Below, piece after piece: positions 44,411-52,380 of a stretch of DNA of 64,000 nucleotides. A model generated the notes under the pieces. The model saw nothing but the letters and a program-made list of their open reading frames with translations, did no database searches and had not been told where the DNA came from. The stretch's first letter is position 1. Every line of letters starts with the position of its first letter. The DNA is from Fontibacterium subtropicum. Its GTDB lineage: Bacteria; Pseudomonadota; Alphaproteobacteria; Pelagibacterales; Pelagibacteraceae. A program made the translations under genes and the position numbers. The stretch spans positions 62,001 through 126,000 of the forward strand of contig CBDDXD010000001.1 in assembly GCA_965235415.1 (NCBI GenBank). Reading direction: 5' to 3'.

Positions 44411-45582
44411 CGATCAATCTCCCCAAATACAATATCCATAGATCCTAAAACTGCAGGAACGTCTGCTAACATATGACCCTTTACGACATAATCCATTGCT
44501 TGCAAGTGTGCAAAACCTGGAGCTTTAATTTTACATCGATAAGGTTTATTCGAACCATCTGCAATTAAATAAACTCCAAACTCTCCCTTAGGTGCTTCAA
44601 CGCAAGCATACACTTCCCCTTTTGGAACATGATAACCTTCAGTGAATAATTTAAAGTGGTGAATTAAAGCTTCCATGGATTTTTTCATAGCCGCTCTTGA
44701 CGGTGGTGATACTTTTCCATCGGTTGTCATCACAGGACCATCTGGAATAGTATTTAAAGCATCCACAATAATTTTTGTACTTTCTCTCATTTCTTCAATT
44801 CTACAAAGGTATCGATCATAACAATCACCATTTTTTCCAATTGGAATTTTAAATTTAAATTTGTCGTAAACTTCATATGGCTGAGATCGTCTTAAATCCC
44901 AAGGAATACCAGAGCCTCTTAACATCACTCCAGAAAATCCATGGGCCACAGCATCTTGCGGACTTACAATTCCAATATCAACGTTTCTTTGTTTAAAAAT
45001 TCTATTGTCTGTAAGTAAATTTTCTAAATCATCAATTACTTTTGGAAAATTTTTACAAAAATCTAAAATATCTTCTTTAAGTCCAACTGGAAAATCTTGA
45101 TGGACTCCACCTGGTCTAAAATAATTTGCATGTAAACGTGATCCTGAAACTCTCTCATAAAATACCATTAACTTTTCTCTCTCTTCAAATCCCCAAAGAG
45201 ATGGCGTTAATGCTCCAACATCTAGTGCTTGTGTTGTAATATTTAAAATGTGACTTAAAATTCTTCCAATCTCACAAAAAACTACTCGAATATAACTTCC
45301 TCGAGCTGGAACTTTAATGTCTAATAATTTTTCAATTGCAAGAGCGAATGCATGCTCTTGGTTCATGGGTGCAACATAATCTAATCTGTCAAAGTAAGGG
45401 ACCGCCTGTGTGTAGGTTTTATTTTCAATTAACTTTTCTGTTCCTCTATGAAGCAGTCCAATGTGTGGATCTGCTCTTTCAATAACTTCTCCATCCAATT
45501 CAAGAATTAATCTTAACACCCCGTGCGCAGCAGGATGCTGCGGACCAAAGTTCAGATTCATGGTTTTTGTTTCTTTTGCCAT
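44407..45582 (-). CDS. nuoD: NADH-quinone oxidoreductase subunit D
   Basis: 49-kDa subunit at the quinone-binding site, related to NiFe hydrogenase large subunits. The 391-residue protein starts TMNLNFGPQHPAAHGVLRLILELDGEVIERADPHIGLLHRGTEKL near 7-51 with the quinone-site His in PQHPAAHG, then YTQAVPYFDRLDYVAPMNQEHAF and LDVGALTPSLWGFEEREKL. One-base overlap with nuoC; C and D are separate here, not fused. Confidence 0.98.
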   Translation of the reverse strand: MAKETKTMNLNFGPQHPAAHGVLRLILELDGEVIERADPHIGLLHRGTEKLIENKTYTQAVPYFDRLDYVAPMNQEHAFALAIEKLLDIKVPARGSYIRVVFCEIGRILSHILNITTQALDVGALTPSLWGFEEREKLMVFYERVSGSRLHANYFRPGGVHQDFPVGLKEDILDFCKNFPKVIDDLENLLTDNRIFKQRNVDIGIVSPQDAVAHGFSGVMLRGSGIPWDLRRSQPYEVYDKFKFKIPIGKNGDCYDRYLCRIEEMRESTKIIVDALNTIPDGPVMTTDGKVSPPSRAAMKKSMEALIHHFKLFTEGYHVPKGEVYACVEAPKGEFGVYLIADGSNKPYRCKIKAPGFAHLQAMDYVVKGHMLADVPAVLGSMDIVFGEIDR

Positions 45583-46166
45583 TACCTCTTGTCCGTCTCT
45601 TTCTTAATGTATTTTGTACCTTCCCATGGAGATTCAAAATCGAAATCCCTATAAGCTTGCGATAATTTTACTGGTTCGTAGACAACTTTTTTAAGCTCAT
45701 CATCATATCTAACCTCTGTATGACCAGATAAAGGAAAGTCTTTTCTAAGCGGATAACCTTCAAATTCGTAATCAGTAAGTATTCTTCTAAGATCTGGATG
45801 GTTTGTAAATTTAATTCCGTACATATCAAAAGCTTCTCTTTCAAACCAATTGGCTACTGGAAAAATAGGAACGACACTTGGCAAAGCTTCATCTAATTTT
45901 ACAGAAGTCTTAACTGTAATTCGGTTATTAAATTCATGACTTAATAACAAATAGATAACATCAAACCTATTTACTCGTTTAGGATAATCAACTCCTAAAA
46001 TGTCAATAAGTTGCCTAAATCTTAAATTTTTATTATCACGTAAATAAATTAATAAACCAGGTAACTCTTCGGTAGATACTTCTAAAACTGGTTCTGAAAA
46101 ATTTTCTGAAATCGTTAAAGATTTAAATTCGTTTTTTAAATTTGAATCTAAATTTACTTTTTGCAT
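45582..46166 (-). CDS. nuoC: NADH-quinone oxidoreductase subunit C
   Basis: 30-kDa subunit of the complex I peripheral arm. The 194-residue protein has RQLIDILGVDYPKRVNRFDVIYLLLS near 56-81 and the family signature ANWFEREAFDMYGIKFTNHPDLRRILTDYEFEGYPLRKDFPLSG near 103-146. It follows nuoB by 2 bases. Confidence 0.97.
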   Translation of the reverse strand: MQKVNLDSNLKNEFKSLTISENFSEPVLEVSTEELPGLLIYLRDNKNLRFRQLIDILGVDYPKRVNRFDVIYLLLSHEFNNRITVKTSVKLDEALPSVVPIFPVANWFEREAFDMYGIKFTNHPDLRRILTDYEFEGYPLRKDFPLSGHTEVRYDDELKKVVYEPVKLSQAYRDFDFESPWEGTKYIKKETDKR

Positions 46167-46168
46167 AA

Positions 46169-46687
46169 TTATCTTTCGATCGTCCCTTCTCTTCTAATCT
46201 TCTTTTGTAATTGCAATATTCCATACAATAATGCTTCAGCAGATGGAGGACAGCCTGGGACATAAACATCAACTGGAACTACACGGTCGCAACCTCTTAC
46301 AACGGCATAAGAATAATGATAATAGCCGCCACCGTTTGCACAGCTTCCCATTGAAATAACATAACGAGGTTCTGGCATCTGATCGTAAACTTTACGAAGA
46401 GCTGGAGCCATTTTGTTTGTTAAAGTTCCTGCAACAATCATTACGTCCGATTGTCTGGGTGATGCTCGTGGAGCTGCTCCAAATCTTTCAAGATCGTATC
46501 GAGGCATTGATGTTTGCATCATTTCAACAGCACAACATGCAAGACCGAATGTCATCCAGTGTAACGATCCTGTTCTTGCCCAATTAATTAAATTTTCACT
46601 AGAAGTAGTGATAAAGCCTTTTTCAGTAAATTCTTTTGCGAGCTCTTTAAATTCTTCTGGAACTTGATCTAATTTATTTTGTATCAT
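46169..46687 (-). CDS. nuoB: NADH-quinone oxidoreductase subunit B
   Basis: Carries the terminal 4Fe-4S cluster N2 that reduces quinone. I start at the ATG at 46687, which overlaps the nuoA stop as ATGA; the open frame also reaches a GTG at 46714, adding nine residues inside nuoA. The 172-residue protein has the adjacent Cys pair in TFGLACCAVEMM, RQSDVMIVAGTLTNKMAPALRKVYDQMPEPRYVISMGSCANGGGYY with the third Cys, and DVYVPGCPPSAEALLYGI with the fourth. Confidence 0.96.
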   Translation of the reverse strand: MIQNKLDQVPEEFKELAKEFTEKGFITTSSENLINWARTGSLHWMTFGLACCAVEMMQTSMPRYDLERFGAAPRASPRQSDVMIVAGTLTNKMAPALRKVYDQMPEPRYVISMGSCANGGGYYHYSYAVVRGCDRVVPVDVYVPGCPPSAEALLYGILQLQKKIRREGTIER

Positions 46688-47054
46688 TCCCAATCCAAAG
46701 CTCCTTTTTTCCACTCATAGATAAATCCAACGGTTAATGTTCCAAGAAAAATCATCATCGACCAAAAACCTAATGAACCAATTTGACCCAATGTTACTGC
46801 CCAAGGAAAAAGGAAAGCTACTTCAAGGTCAAAAATAATAAAAAGAATAGAAACTAAATAAAAACGAACATCAAACTTCATTCTAGAGTCGCCAAAAGGT
46901 TCAAAACCACACTCATAAGCTGATAAGTTTTTCAGCATCAGGTTTGTTTGGCGCACACAAGAAAGTTAACAACGATAAAGGCTACTCCAACTCCAATTGC
47001 TACGAACAAAAAGATTAAAATAGTTAAGTAATTTTGTAAGTATTCAAAGAACAT
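46684..47054 (-). pseudogene. nuoA: NADH-quinone oxidoreductase subunit A, interrupted by two apparent +1 frameshifts
   Basis: The first nuo gene. From ATG at 47054 one frame gives MFFEYLQNYLTILIFLFVA and on through the first helix, but it ends at a TGA at 46938. A short second frame supplies APNKPDAEKL, and the third, open from about 46956 to 46684, gives SAYECGFEPFGDSRMKFDVRF, the next helices and the typical end EWKKGALDWE. The pieces overlap as a normal NuoA of about 122 residues once one base is dropped near 46955-46962 and one near 46925-46935. Every other nuo gene is intact, so a sequence error is plausible; a real disruption is possible. Confidence 0.85.
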
Positions 47055-47165
47055 TGGCCATTCTTATATAATAAGAATAAAGACAACCAAACATTCAATT
47101 TGACACAACTGTGAATAGATTTCTGATAAGAAATTATTGTTTTTAAAGGAATTCTTTAGAGGAAA

Positions 47166-47618
47166 TTATTTGTACTTTTCTATTTTTTCTTTCAATTCTT
47201 TATATTCTTCGCAATTACAAGTTTTTAGAACTTCTAATCTTTTTTTAGCTTCTTCAGGTCTCTTAGTTAACAAATATAATTCACCTAAATACTCATTAGC
47301 ACCCAAATGTTTTGGATTAATTTTAAGAGCATCTAGATAAAATTTTTCCGCTTTGTCATACTGTTTTAAATTTCTTAATGAATAGGCGTAGTCATTTAAA
47401 ATATCAGGATTACTAGAATTTTTACTATCTTTTAATAACTCCTCTAGCATTACTACTGCTTTATCGAATTTCTTACTTTTAACTAAAGTTTTTGCCTCAG
47501 CGTAACTCGGATTTGTTTTTTGAATAACTTGTGGAGGAGGACCAGAATCTGCTGCTCTTACATTAAGAGTGTTAAAAGAAAATATAAGTAATAAAGATAG
47601 AAATATTGTTTTTATCAT
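47166..47618 (-). CDS. TPR-repeat protein, probably periplasmic
   Basis: Exact function unknown. From ATG at 47618 (an in-frame TTG at 47624 is less likely) the 150-residue protein has a signal peptide of about 22 residues (MIKTIFLSLLLIFSFNTLNVRA), then two or three tetratricopeptide repeats: YAEAKTLVKSKKFDKAVVMLEELL, DILNDYAYSLRNLKQYDKAEKFYLDALKINPKHLGANEYLGELYLLTKRPEEAKKRLEVL. Two Cys near the end (TCNCEEY) could pair or bind metal. It is transcribed toward nuoA with 111 bases between; it is divergent from the quinone oxidoreductase gene. A protein-protein scaffold role is inferred from the fold. Confidence 0.75.
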   Translation of the reverse strand: MIKTIFLSLLLIFSFNTLNVRAADSGPPPQVIQKTNPSYAEAKTLVKSKKFDKAVVMLEELLKDSKNSSNPDILNDYAYSLRNLKQYDKAEKFYLDALKINPKHLGANEYLGELYLLTKRPEEAKKRLEVLKTCNCEEYKELKEKIEKYK

Positions 47619-47650
47619 AAGCAAAATATGTTTTAATAATAATAATTAAA

Positions 47651-48625
47651 ATGGTTAAAGCAATAAGAATTACAGAAACTGGTAAAGCAAACGTAATGAA
47701 GTTTGTGGATATTGAGCTTAAAAAATTAGCTCCAAATGAAGTTTTAATTCAAAATAAAGCTATCGGTTTAAATTATATAGATGTTTATCATAGATCAGGA
47801 ACCTATCCACTTCCACTACCAACAGGCATTGGACTTGAAGCTGCTGGAGTGATTGAAGAGATTGGATCTGATGTAAAAGAATTTAAAGTTGGTGATCGTG
47901 TAGCTCATGCTGCTGCGCCTCCAGGATCGTATTCAGAAAAACAAGTTTACCCTCAAGAAAAATTAGTAAAAATTCCAGATTACATTTCAGATGAAATTGC
48001 CTCATGCATTATGCTTAAAGGAATTACTTCTGAGTATCTTTTACACCGCGCTTATAAAGTTAAAAAAGATCAATTTATTTTATATCATGCTGCAGCCGGT
48101 GGAGTAGGACAAGTGTTATGTCAGTGGGCAAAATCTTTAGGATGTAAAGTTATTGGAACCGTTGGTTCAGAAGATAAAGTGAAAATTGCAAAAGAGAATG
48201 GCTGCGATTACGTTATTAACTATTCAAAGGAAAGTTTCTCACAAAAAGTTAAAGAAATTACAAATGGTAAAATGCTTGATGTGGTTTATGATGGTGTTGG
48301 CGCTAAAACATTTGAAGAATCTATTGAATGTTTAGCTATTCGTGGAACAATGGTTTCTTTTGGAAATGCGTCAGGATTAGTTGAAAAAGTTGATCCTAAA
48401 AAACACATCGCACCAAAAGGATTATATTTTACAAGACCTTCAATTGCTCACTATACGGTTACTAGGGAAGAATTAGTAAATAGCGCAAATGCTGTATTTG
48501 AAGCTATTAAAACAGGTAAATTTAAAGTTAAAATATTTAAAAAATTCGCACTTAAAGATGCAGTAACTGCCCATGAAGAATTGGAAGCTAGAAAACTAAC
48601 TGGTCCCGCTATTTTAATTCCTTAA
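47651..48625 (+). CDS. NADPH:quinone oxidoreductase (zinc-independent MDR family)
   Basis: Medium-chain dehydrogenase/reductase of the QOR (zeta-crystallin) type, expected to reduce quinones with NADPH in the cytosol. The 324-residue protein has NKAIGLNYIDVYHRSGTYPLPLPTGIGLEAAGVIEEIG near 35-72 (family signature), VGDRVAHAA, and the Rossmann motif LYHAAAGGVGQVLCQWAKSLG near 145-165. No structural-zinc Cys cluster is seen, consistent with QOR rather than an alcohol dehydrogenase. Substrate not determinable. It begins 32 bases from the divergent TPR gene. Confidence 0.9.
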   Translation: MVKAIRITETGKANVMKFVDIELKKLAPNEVLIQNKAIGLNYIDVYHRSGTYPLPLPTGIGLEAAGVIEEIGSDVKEFKVGDRVAHAAAPPGSYSEKQVYPQEKLVKIPDYISDEIASCIMLKGITSEYLLHRAYKVKKDQFILYHAAAGGVGQVLCQWAKSLGCKVIGTVGSEDKVKIAKENGCDYVINYSKESFSQKVKEITNGKMLDVVYDGVGAKTFEESIECLAIRGTMVSFGNASGLVEKVDPKKHIAPKGLYFTRPSIAHYTVTREELVNSANAVFEAIKTGKFKVKIFKKFALKDAVTAHEELEARKLTGPAILIP

Positions 48626-48697
48626 TTACAATTGTTTAAGCAATTACCCTGTGATACTTTTTTTCCAATTTAAATATTAAACAATAGGAGATTGTTA

Positions 48698-49591
48698 ATG
48701 AAAAATAAGTTTGTGCGTCTTGCACTAGCATTTTTTGCAATATTCACCATGACTATACCTGGTGCTATGGCAAACACTATAGAGAAAGCTAAAACGACTG
48801 GAAAGTTCACTCTTGCGTATAGAGAGTCCTCAATTCCTTTTTCTTACTTAGGAGAAGATGGAAAGCCATTAGGTTTTGGTTGGGAAATGTGTAAGTTAAT
48901 TGCTGAAGAAGTTAAAAAAGAAACAGGTCGTAAAGATCTAGTTGTTGAATCTCAAGCAGTGACTTCACAAAATCGTATTCCATTAATTCAAAATGGAACT
49001 GTAGATGTTGAGTGTGGATCTACTACAAATAATTCAGAAAGAGGAAAACAAGTTACTTTCGCTATAAATTATTTTTATACAGGTACTCGTTTTTTAGTTA
49101 AATCTGATAGCGGAATTAAATCAATCAATGATTTAAAAGGTAAGAAAGTTGTTTCAACAACTGGAACTACGAACTATCAAATTTTAAGAAATCTTAATGA
49201 TGAAAAAAAATATGGATTTGAATTACTAGGAGCTAAAGACCATGCGGATGCATTGTTGATGGTTGAGTCTGGTATGGCACATGCATTCGGTATGGATGAC
49301 ATTCTGCTTTACGGATTAAAAGCATCATCAAAAGAATCTGCTAAATTAGCTGTAGTTGGTGAATCAATCCAAGTTGAACCTTATGCGATCATGTTCAGAA
49401 AAGATGATCCTAAGTTTCAAGCTTTAGTGAACAAAGTTATCACTAATTCAATTAAATCTGGAGAGTTTGAAAAAGCATATAAAAAATGGTTTCAAACTAG
49501 TATCCCTCCAAAAAATATCAACTTAAACGCGCCAATGAGCAAAGAGCTTAAAGATAATTTAAAAGCTTTATCTGATAAGCCAGCGCTTTAA
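48698..49591 (+). CDS. gltI: ABC transporter glutamate/aspartate-type substrate-binding protein
   Basis: Periplasmic binding protein that delivers acidic amino acids to the GltJK permease. I start at the ATG at 48698, with AGGAG 7 bases upstream; a TTG 6 bases earlier is less likely. The 297-residue protein has a signal peptide of about 24 (MKNKFVRLALAFFAIFTMTI, cut near AMANT), then the family regions TGKFTLAYRESSIPFSYLG, GTVDVECGSTTNNSERGKQVTF, MDDILLYGLKA and KWFQTSIPPKNINLNAPMS, close to E. coli GltI in order. The substrate is inferred from the family. Confidence 0.9.
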   Translation: MKNKFVRLALAFFAIFTMTIPGAMANTIEKAKTTGKFTLAYRESSIPFSYLGEDGKPLGFGWEMCKLIAEEVKKETGRKDLVVESQAVTSQNRIPLIQNGTVDVECGSTTNNSERGKQVTFAINYFYTGTRFLVKSDSGIKSINDLKGKKVVSTTGTTNYQILRNLNDEKKYGFELLGAKDHADALLMVESGMAHAFGMDDILLYGLKASSKESAKLAVVGESIQVEPYAIMFRKDDPKFQALVNKVITNSIKSGEFEKAYKKWFQTSIPPKNINLNAPMSKELKDNLKALSDKPAL

Positions 49592-49613
49592 TTCTATATA
49601 ATTAGAGTTAAAT

Positions 49614-49649
49614 AATAACCTGAGAGAATGTAACTTCTCTCAGGTTATT
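49614..49649 (+). terminator. 15-bp perfect stem-loop between gltI and gltJ
   Basis: AATAACCTGAGAGAA (49614-49628) is exactly complementary to TTCTCTCAGGTTATT (49635-49649) with a 6-base loop. It lies just after the gltI stop and before gltJ. Such hairpins after a binding-protein gene usually protect the upstream mRNA and reduce readthrough, which gives more binding protein than permease. The T-run after the stem is short and mixed (TTTAATAT), so termination may be partial. Confidence 0.85.
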
Positions 49650-49671
49650 TAATATATTAAATAGCTCTTTC

Positions 49672-50380
49672 ATGTTCACACTCGATTGGTCATTTTTATC
49701 TAAGAAGGTTGTGGGTAACCAAACTTATTTGGGTTGGTTGATGACAGCATGGGAGACCACATTAACAATTTCTTTATTTGCATTCATTATCGCTTTTTTT
49801 CTTGGTTTTTTAATGGGAGTTTTTAGAACCACACAAAATAAATATTTAGTTTTAATTGGAAATATTTGGACAGAAATTTTTAGAAATATTCCAGTTTTAG
49901 TTCAAGTTTTTCTTTGGTATTTTGTTATGCCAAAATTATTTCCTATCTTTTCAAAACTACCATCATTTGCCCTTGCAGTTATCGCTCTAGGTTTATTCAC
50001 TTCATCTAGAATCTCAGAACAAGTGAGAGCTGGAATTCAATCCATTCCAACGGATCAAAGATATGCATCTCTTGCATTGGGATCTTACTACTTATCAGTC
50101 TTATCGATTTGTTTTATTGCCAGTTGCCTTTAGATTGGTTCTCCCTCCATTAACAAGTGAGGCTATGAATATCATTAAAAATTCATCTGTTGCTTTTGCA
50201 GTTAGTATTGCAGAGCTTACAATGTATGCAATTCAGGTTCAGGAAGAAACCGCCCGTGGTATTGAGGTTTATTTGATTGTAACTGCTCTTTATTTTATTT
50301 CAGCGTTTATTGTAAATTTACTCTCTATTTTAATAGAAAAAAGTATTCAAATTCCACATTTTATTGGAGGAAGAAAATGA
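49672..50380 (+). pseudogene. gltJ: glutamate/aspartate ABC permease 1, interrupted by an apparent +1 frameshift
   Basis: Inner-membrane permease of the HisMQ family. The first part (from ATG at 49672, MFTLDWSFLSKKVVGNQTYL onward) encodes helices and RAGIQSIPTDQRYASLALG, then the frame fails at about 50083 and ends at a stop at 50131-50133. Reading one base later from 50084 restores LTTYQSYRFVLLPVAFRLVLPPLTSEAMNIIKNSSVAFAVSIAEL, the permease EAA-type loop and last helices, to 50380. One extra base in GGATCTTACT explains it. Without it the protein would be 235 residues, near the GltJ norm. Confidence 0.88.
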
Positions 50381-51042
50381 GTTTAGATTTTAGCTTCCTA
50401 ACTTTAAAAGTAATTAACAACATTATTTTAACGGGATTAATATTTTCATTCAAAATAACTCTCATAGCCATGGTTCTTGGAATAATCCTTGGAACCTTTA
50501 TTGCAATGATGAGGCTTTCAAAATTTAAAATACTAAGTTCATTTGCTTTAGCCTATGTGACCATCATTCGATCTATCCCTTTGGTCATGGTTATTCTTTG
50601 GGTTTTTTTATTAATTCCATTATTCATTGGTAGAAGTTTAGGAACGGAGTATTCAGCAATCATTACTTTCACTTTATTTGAGGCAGCTTTTTATGCAGAA
50701 ATTATGCGTGCTGGAATACAGAGTGTCAAACGAGATCAAGCCAATGCAGGCTATGCACTGGGCATGAATTATTTTCAATGTATGAGTTATATTGTTTTGC
50801 CGCAAGCATTTAGAAATATGCTACCTGTTTTATTAACTCAAACTATTGTTTTATTTCAGGATACTTCCCTTGTTTATGCAATTGGAGCTTTTGATTTATT
50901 AAAAGGCTTTAGTATTATCTCTAAAAATTTTAATAGACCCGTTGAGGCTTATATCCTTGCAACTATTGTTTATTTTATAATTTGTTTTAGCTTATCTTAT
51001 TTAGTTAAAAGAATTCAAAATAGAGTAAGGATCGTAAGATAA
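50377..51042 (+). CDS. gltK: glutamate/aspartate ABC permease 2
   Basis: Second permease of the transporter, forming the channel with GltJ. The 221-residue protein has about five helices and the EAA-loop pattern FEAAFYAEIMRAGIQSVKRDQANAGYALGMNYFQCMSYIVLPQAFRNMLPVLLTQ near 109-163. It overlaps gltJ by 4 bases and has a GGAGG 7 bases upstream of the ATG at 50377. The open frame is intact, unlike that of gltJ. Confidence 0.93.
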   Translation: MSLDFSFLTLKVINNIILTGLIFSFKITLIAMVLGIILGTFIAMMRLSKFKILSSFALAYVTIIRSIPLVMVILWVFLLIPLFIGRSLGTEYSAIITFTLFEAAFYAEIMRAGIQSVKRDQANAGYALGMNYFQCMSYIVLPQAFRNMLPVLLTQTIVLFQDTSLVYAIGAFDLLKGFSIISKNFNRPVEAYILATIVYFIICFSLSYLVKRIQNRVRIVR

Positions 51043-51046
51043 AATT

Positions 51047-51778
51047 ATGATTGAATTAAAAAACGTTTCAAAATGGTACGGTAATTTTCAAGTTTTAAAT
51101 AATTGCTCTACTCGTATTAAAAAAGGTGAAGTAGTTGTGGTTTGTGGCCCGTCTGGATCTAGTAAATCTACTTTGATTAAAACCATTAATGGACTAGAGC
51201 CATTTCAAAAAGGGGAAATCATTGTTGATAATGTAAATATTCATGATCCAAAAACAAATTTATCAAAATTAAGATCACGAGTTGGCATGGTATTTCAACA
51301 CTTTGAATTATTTCCTCATTTAAGCGTTCAAGAAAATTTAACTTTAGCACAAATAAAAGTTTTGAAGAGAAATAAAACAGAGGCCATTAACTATGGATTA
51401 AAATATCTAGATAGAGTTGGACTTACTAATCAGAAAGATAAATTTCCAGGTCAACTATCAGGCGGTCAACAACAACGTGTAGCAATCGCTAGAGCACTAA
51501 GTATGGATCCAATAGTCATGTTATTTGATGAACCAACCTCTTCACTAGATCCTGAAATGGTTGGTGAGGTTCTTGATGTTATCGTCAAATTAGCAAATGA
51601 AGGAATGACCATGGTGTGTGTGACACATGAAATGGGATTTGCTAAAAAAGTATCAAATCGTGTTATATTTATGGATGAAGGTAAAATTGTCGAAGATTGC
51701 TCAAAAGATAATTTTTTTAACAATCAAACATCATTATCAGCACGAGCTAAAGAGTTTTTATCAAAAATTTTAAGATAA
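51047..51778 (+). CDS. gltL: glutamate/aspartate ABC ATP-binding protein with altered Walker A
   Basis: ATPase of the transporter. The 243-residue protein has a Q-loop (VFQHFELFPHLSVQENL), signature LSGGQQQRVAIARAL, Walker B VMLFDEPTSSLDPE and H-loop CVTHEMGFAKKV. The Walker A loop reads GPSGSSKST (34-42) where the consensus is GPSGSGKST: residue 39, next to the Lys, is Ser instead of the near-invariant Gly. The codon is AGT at 51161-51163, one base from GGT. This would be expected to disturb phosphate binding. It lies 4 bases after gltK. Confidence 0.92.
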   Translation: MIELKNVSKWYGNFQVLNNCSTRIKKGEVVVVCGPSGSSKSTLIKTINGLEPFQKGEIIVDNVNIHDPKTNLSKLRSRVGMVFQHFELFPHLSVQENLTLAQIKVLKRNKTEAINYGLKYLDRVGLTNQKDKFPGQLSGGQQQRVAIARALSMDPIVMLFDEPTSSLDPEMVGEVLDVIVKLANEGMTMVCVTHEMGFAKKVSNRVIFMDEGKIVEDCSKDNFFNNQTSLSARAKEFLSKILR

Positions 51779-51804
51779 TTTTAATAATTTAAAATATCAA
51801 ATCC

Positions 51805-52176
51805 ATGAATGAGAAGAACGATAAAGAGATTATCGAAGTTAAAGAGGTTGAAGCTGAAAGAATTAACCGTGAAGAAACTTTTCGCCCAAGATTTAAACGA
51901 ATACGTTTAAGTCCCCTTTTTCTCATTTCTATCTTAATTTATGTAATCAGTGGAATTTCCGGATTATTTATTTGTTTTACAGTGGTGAAGGATGTTTTTG
52001 GACCAATCATTGCTTTTTTAGGATTAATTTTTTTTCCATTTATTTTAACTATTGCTCCTTGGTATGCGCTACTGGCTAATCATGATTTTTATCCACTTCT
52101 TATAGTTTATGGCGGAATAATTTTAGGAACTTTGTGTTTTAGAATTGCAATCCGATCAACCTTTAAAAATCAGTGA
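51805..52176 (+). CDS. unknown small membrane protein, three predicted helices
   Basis: I do not recognise a family. The 123-residue protein has a charged, Glu/Lys/Arg-rich N-terminal tail of about 35 residues (many EVKEVEAERINREE) followed by three hydrophobic segments at about 37-61, 65-91 and 96-116 with a short basic end. It follows gltL by 26 bases and may be cotranscribed, but nothing shows a link to transport. The stop (52174-52176) abuts the 3' end of the convergent tRNA-Thr. Confidence 0.7.
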   Translation: MNEKNDKEIIEVKEVEAERINREETFRPRFKRIRLSPLFLISILIYVISGISGLFICFTVVKDVFGPIIAFLGLIFFPFILTIAPWYALLANHDFYPLLIVYGGIILGTLCFRIAIRSTFKNQ

Positions 52177-52252
52177 TGGTGCCCTAAGAGAGACTTGAAC
52201 TCCCAACCTACTGATTACAAATCAGTTGCTCTACCAATTGAGCTATTAGGGC
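52177..52252 (-). tRNA. tRNA-Thr (anticodon UGU)
   Basis: The minus strand folds as a complete 76-nt tRNA including the encoded CCA (52179-52177). Acceptor GCCCTAA pairs with TTAGGGC; the D-arm is GCTC-AATTGGTA-GAGC; the anticodon arm is ACTGA-TTTGTAA-TCAGT with anticodon TGT; the T-arm is GGGAG-TTCAAGT-CTCTC with one G-U pair. UGU reads ACA and other ACN codons. The 3' end touches the stop of the unknown membrane gene; zapE, on the same strand, ends 128 bases upstream. Confidence 0.97.
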
Positions 52253-52380
52253 ATTAGTAAAAAGAGATTTTAGTACATAATCTAAAATATAAAAACAAAC
52301 ATTATTTTAATTATATTAAATCAATAAACTCACTATTTTATGGTAAATTTAAGTTTACAAATCAAAAGAAAATTTATTAT

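Noticed and set aside
47119..47134. ATTTCT-GATA-AGAAAT hairpin between the TPR gene and nuoA
   Set aside because: 6 bp with no T-tract on either strand; chance is likely at this base composition.
52343..52358. GTAAA...TTTAC dyad after zapE as a possible terminator
   Set aside because: Short and AT-only apart from the end pairs, with no U-tract; nothing else is clear in the 128-base gap between zapE and the tRNA.
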